Below are positions 29,908 to 41,560 of a DNA stretch of 64,000 nucleotides, in pieces; the stretch's first letter is position 1; each line of letters starts with the position of its first letter. The position numbers and the translations under genes were made by a program. This DNA comes from Hydrangea macrophylla. Taxonomy: Eukaryota > Streptophyta > Magnoliopsida > Cornales > Hydrangeaceae. The notes below the pieces were generated by a model. That model was given only the letters and a program-made list of their open reading frames with translations. It was not told where the DNA came from and ran no database searches. The stretch lies in NCBI GenBank assembly GCA_033977485.1, contig CM066998.1, forward strand, positions 27,095,501-27,159,500. The letters are read 5' to 3'.

Positions 29908-32502
29908 ATGTTTGGTACGCGTTCAAATAAACCTGAATTACATTCTATCGATCTTGAACTTGAACGTACTTTAAGAGTTAGTAAGTCCGCAACCCAAGCT
30001 TCTAGAGCTAGGTTGCAAGACGATGAATCAACTCCGATTTCGTCGTCGTTGTTTGAGGCCGAAATTCAAAGTACCCTTAAACAGTTAAGGAAAACTCGAA
30101 TTTTTCAAATCGAACCGATTAAAATGGCTGACGAAAATAACGGAAATAATTTAAATAATCCTAATATACCTCCACCTCCTCCGCTTAAAGATTATTTTAT
30201 TCCTACGACTTACATGCCACAGGCTAGTATCGAATTACCGGAGGCGACAGTATCTCACTTTGAGATAAAGTCGTCTACCATCTCGCTACTTCCATCATTC
30301 CATGGCCGTATAAATGAAGATCCTTATCAGCACTTAGGAGATTTCCAAGATATATGTTCTACTTTAAAAATCCAAAATTTTACTGATGATGAATTAAAAT
30401 TGCGGCTCTTTCCATTCTCTTTAAAAGATAAAGCTAAATATTGGCTCCAATCTTTGGAGCCAAACACTATAAAAACATGGGAAGCATTACATACTGCATT
30501 TTTACAAAAGTTTTTCCCAATCACAAGAACTAATCAAATAAGAAAATCGATAACAAATTCTGTGATGCAAGATGGGGAAACACTTTACGACACGTGGGAA
30601 AAATTTAAAGAATTATTACGTTCGTGTCCACATCATCAGGTTCCTAAGTGGCAGTTGGTACAGGTCTTTTATGAGGGACTTATTCCCTCTGTCCGTAACA
30701 CTGTCGATGCCGTTTGTGCGGGTACCTTCCTACACAAAAGCGCCGGCGAGGTCTGGAAAATTTTTAAAACATTAAGCGAGAATTCGATGCATCAGGCGGT
30801 GTCGGTACGTTCTGAGGGGTACCTTCGACCTAAGCGAGAGGTAAAGTTTGAGTCAAGTCAATCAATTGAAATACAAGAATTAAATAGAAAACTTGACCAA
30901 CTTATGAGGATGGGAATTAGGTCCAATCCACCTTCTTCAGAAGTTTGTGCATTATGTTCTGAACCGTCACATAATATCTTTGCATGTCCTTCTGCATCTC
31001 AATATCCGGAATTTGTTGAGCAACACGTTAATTCTATGCAACAATTCCCACGAAATAATTATAATCCTATGTCGAACAATTTTCCTAATACATATCGACC
31101 TCAATATCAACAAAGCCAATACCAACACCCACCTCCTAATCCTAACCCTCCAAGGGATAACGTTTTTGAGGCTACGGTGTTGGCATCCCTTAAAAACATA
31201 GAAACTCAAGTCCAAGCACAAGCACAAATAGTGCACTCTCATACACAATCCATTGCGAAGCTTGAGTCCTAAATGGGACAAATAGGTACTGCGGTGAGTT
31301 GTAGAAACGAGGGGAAGTTGTCTGCGCAAACTATTCAAAATCCTAAGGGACAATACGAAAAGGGGGGGTCGAGTGAGAGCGTGAACGCTGTTTCAACTAG
31401 GACGACTATTAGAGAAGAGGAAGTTGTTGAAATTCCGGATACGAGTGAGAGAAATATCAATAATAACTCGAATAAGGAAGGTGAAGAAATGAAAAGGAAT
31501 AAGAAAGATAAAGAACCGGTCCCAACGAATTATATTCCGAGAATGCCATTTCCACCTAACGTTGATGAACCGTCACATTTGTCTAAGAAAGGGTCAAAAA
31601 TGGAAGATATACTCGGGATGTTTAGACAAGTAAAGATTAATATTCCATTCCTCGATGCGATTAAACAAATTCCCGCTTACGCTAAATGTCTTAAAGACCT
31701 TTGTACTCAAAAGCGCAAAATACGCAGTCATACTCCGAAAAAGATCTTTCTCACGGAAAAAGTAAGTTCTATTTTTCAACACTCACCTCCAAAGTATAAG
31801 GATCCTGGTACGCCAACGTTTTCATGTGTCATAGGTGACACTATCATCCATAGGGCTCTCCTTGACTTAGGTGCGAGTGTTAATCTCTTACCTTATCACG
31901 TCTATAAACAACTAGGACTAGGTGAACTTAAACCTACGGCCACTACCATACAATTAGCGGATCGTTCTATTAAAATACCTAGAGGAATCGTCGAGGACTT
32001 CTTAGTTAAAGTTGATAAATGCTATTATCCTGTCGATTTCATGGTCCTTGACACCGAACCTGTGATAGATGCTAGGAAATACACTCTTGTCATCTTAGGT
32101 CGTCCATTCTTAGCAACCGCTAACGCTCGTGTTAACTGTCGGACGGGGGTAATGAAGGTGTCATTTGGGAACATGAACTTAAAATTAAACGTATTTAATG
32201 CTATGGATCAACCTCCTAAAGACGACGATTACCTATGTGAGGCAGAATGTGAGGTAAGACGGAACATTGAACTTAATAAAGAAATAAATATGAGTGAGGA
32301 GAATAATATAGTGGAAAATAAGCGGCTGGATTTGAATAACCTGGACCCTAATGACGAATTTACTCAAAAGGTTAGAAATCGAATTGAACATGATAAGGGA
32401 GATTCGTCGAATGAATTAATGCATAACGACCTTGTTTCTGCTTTCCACCGACATATCCCTAATTCCCTAAAGGGTATAAACTCTGATTTACGACCTCCTT
32501 GA
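29908..32502 (+). pseudogene. gag: Athila gag-protease ORF with one in-frame stop
   Basis: There are 454 + 409 codons in one frame, separated only by TAA at 31270-31272 (KLES-stop-MGQIG). The context suggests a former CAA codon. The gag part has PPPPPLKDYFIPTTY near residue 90, then SLLPSFHGRINEDPYQHLGDF, KAKYWLQSL and FLQKFFPITRTNQIRKSI, the Athila capsid region. A Cys/His-poor knuckle region follows (CALCSEPSHNIFACP). The protease part has PTFSCVIGDTIIHRALLDLGASVNLLP, where D-L-G is the Athila active-site form, and ILGRPFLATANA. After that the frame ends without RT. The element could at best supply particles and protease. Confidence 0.88.
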
Positions 32503-32712
32503 GTCTTGAGCTAGAATGGTCTAGCTAAAGACATAAAAGATAGCACTTCTTGGGAGGCAACCCAAGCTTTATTTCGTCTGTTTATCTTATTTTTGCATGT
32601 TTTTGGGTCGTTTTGGTCAGTTTTTGAGTTTTCTGGACAGGTTTGGGGGTTGGAGTAACGTTATTTTTAATTTACATACATAAAATAAGTAAACCGAGAG
32701 AAAATAACATTC

Positions 32713-32936
32713 TCGCGCGCGCGGCTCGCTCGCGCGAGACGTCGCTCGCGCGGCCCGCTGGTGCGAGAATGTGCCTTAGTGGAATTTGTGTTTATTTTTT
32801 TTGGTTTTGAGCTCTCAAGTTCTCCTCGCGCCTTGATTCGCGGGCGCGAGGATGTCTCGCTCGCGCGAGATTAAAAAAAAAAAAAAAAATCCGGGATTCG
32901 CGCGCGCGACGGCCGCTCGCGCGGACCGCTCGCTCG
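32713..32936. repeat. CTCGCGCGAG palindrome clusters in the Athila element
   Basis: Dense self-complementary words (CTCGCGCGAG, GCTCGCGCGG and similar) occur in three groups. Related copies are in the LTRs near 28345 and 35522-35552 and in the inverted copy near 36962-36990. Confidence 0.75.
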
Positions 32937-34147
32937 ATCCCCCATTTTTCTGACATTTTCTTTTGTCTTCTATATCTTTCTCCCACACCTGTTCTGATAG
33001 GTTTTTACTTTTCTGTTTCTGTTTCTGTTTCTTAGGTACTTTTAGATCAAGTCTTGTGTTGTTTTCCTGTTATAGTTTTCATCTTATGTTTTCATAATTT
33101 TGTTCGGTCTTATAGTTTATTTCGTTTCGTTTACCTTAGTTACAATTCTTTTAGCTGCTTTTATTATTCTTTTTGTTTGTTTTCTTTTATTAAGTATTAA
33201 CAGGTAACATTGAACTTTATTAACATATTCCTTTGTGTTCACCTGTTTGTGATTGCCGAGATCGAGGTATTATCGTTCCATCTTTACGTACTCTCCTTTA
33301 TTTCATTTTATTGTTTCCTTGGGGACAATGAAAGGTTTAGGTTTGGGGGTATGCACTCACATTATTATTATTACACTAAATTTTTCAAAAAAATTTCGAT
33401 ACTTGTGCTTAAATAAACGATGATTACCGACGTTTTTGCAATCTAAATTTGATACTTCTTGTTATGTAACTATGATTGTTATAGAATGATAAACAAGAGA
33501 AGATATGATTAAACATTTGCTGAAGTCATGTTGAAACGTTTTAGGTCATGTATTGTTCGAATCGTAGTTTTATATCATAGATCTGCACACAAACCTATGC
33601 ACTACACGTAGTCACGTGAATACATGTCTGATGTGAATTATAATATGATTCGGATTTCTAGATAACACAAGGTGAAGACTACACTCGGTGAGCTTTTGAG
33701 CCTATCTTTTCTTTTTAGAGGGTTATAAATACATTTTGTGTTTGTCGAATTTCACTTGAAATAGCGCATTAACTTGTTGTTTAGTCTCATTATTCTTGTT
33801 TTGGTTGATAGTCAAGTTAAAATATTTGTACCATGCTAAATAATCTTCCGTCGTAAATGTTGAAGAATCATATAACCCTAGGAAATGATCTTAGGCCCTT
33901 CTTTGTTTACTGCCGACCGATAAATGATAAAATGTCCTTAGTTCGCCCCTTGAGCCGTTAAAATGCCATTTCTCTTTGATTACCATTATCCTGTTTTTGC
34001 TCCAATTTGGCCAACTTGGAGTTCACCCCTGAAAGATTGATAAACTTTTAGTGGTGTTAAGGCGATGTGTGATTGAGAAGAAGAATAAGATAAGATGATG
34101 TTTGGGGTGGTTGCCTTGGTATTCAATGAATATTTGTTTCAAAAGCA

Positions 34148-34270
34148 ACGAAGAGGAAAAGAATAAAAAAAAAAAGCAATGAAGAAAAAAAGAATAAGGT
34201 TGAAAAAAAAAAAAAAAAAAAAAAACAGAAGGAGAAAAAAAATTGAAAAAAAAATCAAAAGAAGAGAATG
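34148..34270. repeat. Purine / poly-A tract in the Athila 3' region
   Basis: Nearly continuous A/G with runs of up to more than twenty A. It is commonly present upstream of the PPT in Athila elements. Confidence 0.8.
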
Positions 34271-35123
34271 AAATGATGAAGTTGGTGGAAGAGCGAATAA
34301 AAGAAATCGAACATGCCTTACAATGCCATTCTAAAACTACCTAATGAATCCTTTCTATCTTTTTCCATTGTCTGAGCCACATTACAACCTTTGAAAAGTC
34401 ATATTTGATCCTAGGAAACATGGTTCGGATATGTAAACGATGGGAGGGGGATTAAAATATGGTAACGATTAATTTTTCTTGATTGATTGGCATCCTATCC
34501 ATGAGACTACTGTTCTTTCGTGTCATGCGTCTTTTCCGAGTTATATGTGAGCGGTATCTTGCTTTGAAAATATATTTCCTTTACTCACATATTTTAGAAA
34601 AATTACACATGTTTCTGAGTGTTTCATTTTAGAGTGTAATTAACATTGTGAGATTCGTAGTCGAAGCATAGATTGATGGTTAGCCGAGTTATATTCCAAG
34701 TTCATGACATATGCGTGTTCATTTGACTGTCATATCACACACGTGCAATTTTATGAGAAACTCTATTGATTTATACGATGCATATGCTTGGGATTATTTT
34801 TCATGACGTAGGTAGACGTTTGATTCCGTTTCTTCTTGTTCGTTATTCTATTTCAAATCATTGTTCTATGGTAAGGAGTATTGATTGTTATGTTCTTTGT
34901 TTTTAATAAAAGTTTTTAAATTTACAAGTTAATAAAGATAGTTGTGGGTGACTTGTTGATGAGAACCCTCACGAGACTTCACTCGTCCGACTAGGGACAC
35001 CTAGAGGTTTAAAAGGCTTGTTGCATATGCTAAATGCAATCGTGATCCATGCGACAATGGAGTAGTATTTGTAGTAGTAGTTTTATGTTTCTGTTCTTTT
35101 TGCTTGAGGACAAGCAAAGTGTA

Positions 35124-35135
35124 GGTTTGGGGGTG
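35124..35135 (+). other. Athila polypurine tract
   Basis: GGTTTGGGGGTG directly precedes LTR start TGATCGACGACG, the typical Athila arrangement. Confidence 0.88.
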
Positions 35136-36100
35136 TGATCGACGACGAATAGTTGCCGTTTATAGTTCTAAAAATACGCTTTGTTAGCCCATTTTATGTA
35201 GTTATTAGTTAGTTTTTAATAAGTATTCTAAATTTTGTAGGATTTGGAGCTTTAACTTGAAAATGCACAAAAATCCAATGATTAGTGGCTTTGGAAGTCA
35301 TTCTGGGCTCAAACGGTGATTCCGGTGAAAGCTGAATGCAGTAGCAGCTTCAGAAAATCTCAGTTTTGACAAAGAATACTTTGGATTTGAGAAATTTCTC
35401 CAGAGATATAAAATGTAGATCTTTGAGTTACGGACGTGTGGCTTCAAATGGCGAGTCAATCCGAGTTTCGAGCAAAACGTTATCGCAATTCTACGAAAGT
35501 CGCGCAGTGCAGCGAAAACTACCTCGCGCGAGCGGGCCGCGCGAGCGACCTTTGAAAAAACCAAAAACGCGTATTTTATTAAATTAAAGTGCCCAGCGAA
35601 GGTGGTTTGTGCATATGACGTCCAGAAACGTAAATATAGCTGTTTTAGTGCGATTTGGCTTAGGAAAGCTTCCTAAATCCTTCCAAACTCTATATAAATC
35701 CTATTCTAAATCAAATTTAAGGTTACAAATCATTATAAACTATTATACACATCAATATACAGCCATAATATACATTATTTTTCAGCGATTTGAAGAGAGG
35801 AAAGCAAGGAGAAGAAGAAGAAGACCAAGGATTCCCATGGCCTCCTCCATCAACCTCTTGTCGTTCATCAATTCTATGGACAACTAAACTCTAGATCTAG
35901 GGTTTCAATGAAACCCTAGCCAAGTAATAGGGTGTATTTTATGCTTTTCTTTTAGATTTATTATGTATGGATGATGATTACATGTTTAGAGGATTTTTAT
36001 AAATAAATCGTACTTTTATTGATTAAATCATTACTTTCAAAGTTTATTCTTGTCTTAGATCTATTTTGACTGTGATGTGCTCAATGATCTATATTTGCTG
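35136..36100 (+). repeat. Athila downstream LTR, truncated (left arm of an inverted repeat)
   Basis: The first ~965 bp of the LTR in plus orientation. It breaks off after 'atatttgctgt' and continues into an inverted LTR. Confidence 0.88.
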
Positions 36101-37374
36101 TTTTATTAATATGTTTAAAGGAACCTAGGATTGCAAATCCACCACTAGCTTCATAATTGGAATATTTATGCATTCAATTAGATTATTAAGTTGGATGATA
36201 ATGGGGAATTGTAGCTACAAGCCCAATTCCTCCATCAAAAAAATAACTATGGTTCAAGCACCAACATAATCCATCTTCGGTTAGCACGAATTATCCCACA
36301 CTAAACTAGGGTTGTGGTATAATCCGTCTAATCTAGGCATGGACTATTCGGATACTTGATAGCACAATTCAATTTAAGCACCATTACATGTAAACAATCC
36401 ATATAAGCACAGCAAATATAGATCATTGAGCACATCACAGTCAAAATAGATCTAAGACAAGAATAAACTTTGAAAGTAATGATTTAATCAATAAAAGTAC
36501 GATTTATTTATAAAAATCCTCTAAACATGTAATCATCATCCATACATAATAAATCTAAAAGAAAAGCATAAAATACACCCTATTACTTGGCTAGGGTTTC
36601 ATTGAAACCCTAGATCTAGAGTTTAGTTGTCCATAGAATTGATGAACGGCAAGAGGTTGATGGAGGAGGCCATGGGAGTCCTTGGTCTTCTTCTTCTTCT
36701 CCTTGCTTTCCTCTCTTCAAATCGCTGAAAAATAATGTATATTATGGCTGTATATTGATGTGTATAATAGTTTATAATAATTTGTAACCTTAAATTTGAT
36801 TTAGAATAGGATTTATATAGAGTTTGGAAGGATTTAGGAAGCTTTCCTAAGCCAAATCGCACTAAAACAACTATATTTACGTTTCTGGATGTCATATGCA
36901 CAAACCACCTTCGCTGGGCACTTTAATTTAATAAAATACGCGTTTTTGGTTTTTTCAAAGGTCGCTCACGCGGCCCGCTCGCTTGAGGTAGTTTTCGCTG
37001 CACTGCACAACTTTCGTAGAATTGCGATAACGTTTTGCTCGGAACTCGAATTGACTCGCCGTTTGAAGCCTCGCGTCCGTAACTCGAAGATCTACATTTT
37101 ATATCTCTGGAGAAATTTCTCAAATCCAAAGTATTCTTTGTCAAAAATGAGATTTTCTGAAGCTGCTACTGCATTCAGCTTTCACCAGAATCACCGTTTG
37201 AGCCTAGAATGACTTCCAAAGTCACTAATCATTGGATTTTTGTGCATTTTCAAGTTAAAGCTCCAAATCCTACAAAATTTAGAATACTTATGAAAAACTA
37301 ACTAATAACTACATCAAATGGGCTAACAAAGCGTATTTTTAGAACTATAAATGGCAACTATTCGTCGTCGATCA
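36101..37374 (-). repeat. Inverted Athila LTR copy (right arm)
   Basis: About 1270 bp of the same LTR in minus orientation, ending at its TGATCGACGACG terminus (37374). Its distal ~960 bp (36415-37374) pair with 35136-36097 as a near-identical inverted repeat around a ~317-bp spacer. Both arms share variants absent from the 5' LTR. Confidence 0.88.
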
Positions 37375-38694
37375 CTCACCATACAAATAATTGGTCTCAA
37401 CTTAGACAAGGACGATAGACAGAAGGTACAACACTCAACACCTACTTCATGTATTATATATGATCCCGATATTGCAGGAAGTTTGGTATTCGTTTGATTT
37501 GATTGTAAGAGGATTAGTCTGCACCGTAAATTGTAGTTACCTGAACAATTCGTTTGACACTGATCAACAGTAGTTATCCAAGTATAGATATAACATCAAT
37601 TGCGATATAACATCAATTGCATCCCATATGACTTCTTTCACATCCCTATAAGACTTCAAATGCATCCTTATATGACGTCAATTGCCTCCCTATCGAAAGA
37701 CTACATCAACCATTAGTATGTTGGACAGAGACTAGAGATGAGGAATCTAAATTTGCTTTAGATGTAGCTTTGACAAGAGAGGACAAACTATAAGATTGCG
37801 AGTATACGGGAAGAGATACGAGTAACGTAGAGACAACACCAGAATTACAAAGAGTATCATAGAAGGATTCTTTTCAACACCGATTGCCTGTTGCTTTCAC
37901 CCAGTCGAGATTATATAATAGAACGACTCACAAAAATCAGTATGTAGCTCTACCTAACCTATTTAGGTAATACGTGGAAGCAGAACGAGTATTTAATGGA
38001 TGGTACGACCTCGAGAGATGATTATGTCAATAGTACATGAGAATTTGGAGATACGTGAGGAAGTTTAAATCACCAGTTACTATATTAGAGTCACAAATGC
38101 TTTCAAGTCAATATCCTGTGGGACGACGACAATAACACGGGAGTTAACAAGGATGTCGTGTGCAACAAGAGACCGACTGAGGACGCTAACAATCATGACA
38201 AGAAGTCTAGAGATGGGAGACAACCAACAGATGATATAGTACAGACATCGTTAGCACAGTATGAAGTATCTTCGACGGTGGGAGTAGACGACAACGCTCT
38301 TCTACGACTTAGATAAGATTAGAACACTTGATCAATAGAACCCTTACACCGTAGAGTTTGGCACGAGGAAGGAACCTTGTGTGTTTGGGGACTAGCCATT
38401 TTAGATTTGTGAGATGATTAGATTTTGCTACCTAGAACCTTTTTCCAAAGTTCGACTCACGAATTTTATATATCTAAACCCGGGGATTAGTAGCTGTCAC
38501 CCTAGTACTCATAGATCGTTGATGTTTTCGTATCGCGTGTCTAGAACTTTAACCCGTTGGCCGCTAATGCAATCATTTATGTAAAACGAGAACGTGAGCA
38601 TTTAGAGTCTGTCTTGCGAGATGGATTTCTTTTTGGTACTAGGGGCTACTGCTTCAGATTTCGAGGATGAAATCTTTTGATAAGTGGTGGATGA
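37375..38694 (+). other. Element B interior remnant
   Basis: About 1.3 kb with no open frame or protein motif I can support on either strand. The last 35 bp (TTTCGAGGATGAAATC, then GATAAGTGGTGGATGA) are the Tekay-type end of the interior and PPT before the LTR at 38695. Confidence 0.6.
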
Positions 38695-38765
38695 TGTAAT
38701 ACCCTATACTTTCAGGTATATATAGATCCCTAGTACCTTTCTTAGCCTTCGATGAGGTTGTGTGC

Positions 38766-38882
38766 CCAATCGATTGACCCTATCCCAATCGATTGCTTTT
38801 CCAATCGATTGGATGTTTTACCAATCGATTGGCATTCTGCCGACCTAACCCCAATCGATTGGCACCTGGTACCAATTGATTG
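38766..38882. repeat. CCAATCGATTGG array 1, element B LTR (upstream of TATA)
   Basis: Five perfect CAATCGATTG words and one CAATTGATTG variant lie within 117 bp, ending about 60 bp before the TATATATACC motif. Confidence 0.88.
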
Positions 38883-39361
38883 AGAGTAGCTGTACTTGGC
38901 CACCTCGTTGGTTTTGTGTGGTTGTGATTGTTTTCCCCTCCTTATATATACCCTCTCCCTTATACATATATATGTTTGCTTGTGTGTGTGTTTGGAAGAG
39001 AGAGAGAGATATATATACTCTCATATATATACATACATACATATATATTATATATACACACACACATTCTCGGGTTAGAAAGGAAGAGAAGAGAAGAAGA
39101 AGAAGAAGAAGAATGAAGAGAAGAGGAGCACAGAGAGAAGGAGAGAAGGGCAGAGAAGAAAGAGAGAGAGAGAATTCACCATAGCCACCGCCGCGGAGCT
39201 CGGGACGCCGTCAACGGAACGCCGGGATAAGGTGAGTTTCATTAACTCACTCAAGGAGGTGTTTTTGAGATGTTTGTATGTGTTTAATAACGTTTATAAA
39301 GAGAAGAGGATCCCCACGTTTTTATAAACCAACCAGCAGTTTTGAGGAAGAAGACAGAGTC

Positions 39362-39512
39362 CAATCAATTGGCATTGGATCCAATCGATTGGATAATTTC
39401 CCAATCGATTGCCATGAATCCCAATCGATTACTATCCCAATCGATTGCCAGTTTATCCAATCGATTGGTATTGTTTCCAATCGATTGCCATGTTTGGTCA
39501 ATCGATTGGATA
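39362..39512. repeat. CCAATCGATTGG array 2, element B LTR (downstream of TATA)
   Basis: Eight to nine CAATCGATTG words or one-base variants in 150 bp, spaced 8-15 bp apart. Probably in the transcribed part of the LTR. Confidence 0.88.
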
Positions 39513-39997
39513 TGAGCAGAATGCTATTTATATGTTGTCTTATACTTGTGATACATCAGACTTGTTAATAGTTGTACCATATGGGTTATTGCGCTGTGTG
39601 GATAAGATCTATAAGTACTATGTCAGGACTAGACTTATATGCAATTATCATTGATATTACGAACTGAATTATCCTATGTCAACTGTCGATATGAGATGAA
39701 TTGTTTAACTGTCATATGCTATTGTCAAACTGAATAGTAGAACGGAACACAACTGCATGTTAATAATCAGTAATCAGTAGATATGATTAATACAGAGCAT
39801 GTGGCATTTCCTGTACTTAGTATATGAGCATTTCATAACATGTGTCAGCATGCATGGGATAGTGATATAAAGAGGTAAGAGAAGCTGATGAGAAAGGGGA
39901 TATGTGGCTTATGCGAAATATGAGATATGTGTACTTTGGATCCATGGGATCAACGGCTGACGAGTCGGATGGACGTGGGACGGTTAGAGTTCCTAGT

Positions 39998-40153
39998 ACG
40001 CCTCTTGCTGTTGAAGACGTCCAGTAATGCGTATGCGCTGTTGAAGACGTCCAGTTTACCGTTAACGATTACGTCCGGCTAGTACCCTAATGTATTTTCA
40101 CCGTATAGTCGACCAGTGAGAATATACACAGCGTAGAAGACGTCCGTTGTGCC
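39998..40153 (+). other. GACGTC-loop hairpins in element B LTR
   Basis: The clearest hairpin is at 40129-40153: stem CACAGCG/CGTTGTG (one G-U pair) around loop TAGAAGACGTC. Two further copies of TTGAAGACGTC lie at 40012-40022 and 40043-40053 with short CTG/CAG stems. Same loop as element A. Confidence 0.65.
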
Positions 40154-41075
40154 TCTTTCATCGTTTACAGATAGGTGGTACCGTGTAGACTACCGGTAAT
40201 CCTATCAAGGGATTGTAGGACCTACTGCCTAGTCGGGTGATTCCGATTGGTATTATGGTATCTACGTATGGATACGGATCTGGATTATGGTATCAACGTA
40301 TGGATACGGAGATGGATAGAAATATGAATACGAGTATGAATATGATAAGATAAATGTTCACTCGTGGATTCAGCGTCCCGACGTAAAGGTATATATACAT
40401 GGGATGGATGCATGGGTTGCATGCATGGATTTGATGAATACGTGATGAGATATTTACACTATGATCTTTATCCTTGTCATTACTTAATATGTTTCCTGCT
40501 ATCCCTGAATTAATGTATAGTTTACTGAGACCTCTACTATGTTCGTGAGTGACGTCATTGTAAAGGGATTACTCGCATTTTAAGATGCTGAGCAGTTACG
40601 GTGAGGAGTGTTGTTTAATGTACTCACTCATCTTTGTATTCAAAGCTGATGGCATTTGTGCCCTGGACATTCCAATGTCTAGAGCTTCGCAGGACTTGAG
40701 GACGAGAGACTGATGTTTCGCCGGACTTGGAGCTGAAGGCTGGAAGGAGAAGACGTGCTGCTTTGTAATAATTAGTTTGTATATCTATTGTACTGTTGTT
40801 GTTATTATTATAGGCCTGAGACTATAAGCCAGCTATTGTAATAGATTTAGTAGACTTTTATAATTGGTATTTGGGCATCTGTTGCTTCCAAACCTTTTAT
40901 AGCTTCCGTTGTAGCCTCTGATTATGCTAATAAGATATGTTCTATGGATAGCATCCTCCCTATCGTTGTGTTTATTGGTTTGAGTATGTGACAATGCGGT
41001 TATTCACCCGTCATTCCCTATGGAGCCATAAAGGAAATTTATTTTTCTCTATTTATGCTGCTCCGAGGCGTGACA

Positions 41076-41560
41076 CAGAAACAGGAAGAAATCAGCTCCC
41101 GAAGGCCCTAACCGGCTCTTTTAGATTGAGCACCGCAAGTTTTGATCAACCATGAGAGATTTAGAGATGGGTCCTGGTTCCCGATCAAGAAACAGTTAAG
41201 AGAGATTCTCTGAGAGTCCTACACCATCCTCCGAGGACAGAAACAAGAAGATATCGGCTCCCGGAGGCCCTAACCGGCTCTTTTGGATTGAACACCGCAA
41301 GTTTTGATCAACCATGAAAGATTCAGAGATGGGTCCTGGTTCCCGATCAAGAAACAGTTAAGAAAGATTCTCCGAGAGTCCTACACCATCCCCCGAGGAC
41401 AGAAACAAGAAGATATCGGCTCCCGGAGGCCCTAACCGGCTCTTTTGGATTGAGCACTGCAAGTTTTGATCAACCGTGAGAGATTCAGAGATGGCTCCTG
41501 GTTCCCGATCAAGAAATAGTTACAAGAGAGATTCTCCAAGAGTCCTACACCACCCTCAGC
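41076..41560 (+). repeat. 162-bp tandem repeat of the Tat 3' region, second part
   Basis: GGCCCTAACCGG occurs at 41104, 41266 and 41428, again exactly 162 bp apart. It continues the array interrupted by element B. At least five units in total. Confidence 0.88.

Larger units (their letters stand above)
32503..35135 (+). other. Athila 3' noncoding region, pol deleted
   Basis: No gene is seen in these 2.6 kb. The GGGAGGCAACCCA text near 32550 is usually found after Athila pol. Three CG-rich clusters of CTCGCGCGAG-type palindromes lie at 32713-32770, 32826-32872 and 32897-32936. A purine/poly-A tract is at 34148-34270. The region ends with 'gaggacaagcaaagt' and the PPT. Confidence 0.7.
27956..37374 (+). 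mobile_element. Athila-derived Ty3 element, gag-protease only, ending in an inverted LTR pair
   Basis: LTR start TGATCGGCGACG at 27956, LTR end near 29425, a tRNA-Asp type PBS and a gag-protease frame with Athila motifs identify the lineage. There is no RT, RNase H or integrase between protease (ends 32502) and the PPT (GGTTTGGGGGTG, ends 35135). The downstream LTR is truncated after about 965 bp and followed by an inverted LTR copy ending at 37374. Flanks at 27951-27955 and after 37374 do not match, so the right boundary is rearranged. Confidence 0.85.
27680..41075 (+). mobile_element. Element B: Tekay-like LTR element without recognisable coding region, carrying an Athila insert
   Basis: TG...CA ends, near-perfect duplication and matching LTR starts (TGTAATACCC at 27680 and 38695) define it. 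Only the first 276 bp of the 5' LTR remain before the Athila insert. The complete 3' LTR is 38695-41075. The interior right of the insert (37375-38694) has no readable gag or pol but ends with TTTCGAGGATGAAATC, as in Tekay elements. The rest of the 5' LTR and the PBS are missing, so a deletion accompanied or followed the Athila insertion. Confidence 0.82.
38695..41075 (+). repeat. Element B 3' LTR (2381 bp)
   Basis: It starts TGTAATACCC and ends GAGGCGTGACA. Order: CAATCGATTG array (38766-38882), TATATATACC (38943-38952), microsatellite-rich stretch (AT, CA, GA; 38990-39175), second CAATCGATTG array (39362-39512), GACGTC-loop hairpins (39998-40153), conserved hairpin (40663-40682), and the 'ataaaggaaatttatttttct' end shared with A and C. 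Confidence 0.88.

Noticed and set aside
35609..35887. 92-codon ORF in the Athila LTR, repeated inverted at 36623-36901
   Set aside because: Its recurrence is due to the inverted LTR pair. It has no homology I recognise and includes a leader-like Arg run. The 5' LTR version is disrupted.
38845..39184. Overlapping small ORFs around 39000
   Set aside because: Generated by AT, CA and GA microsatellites in the element B LTR.
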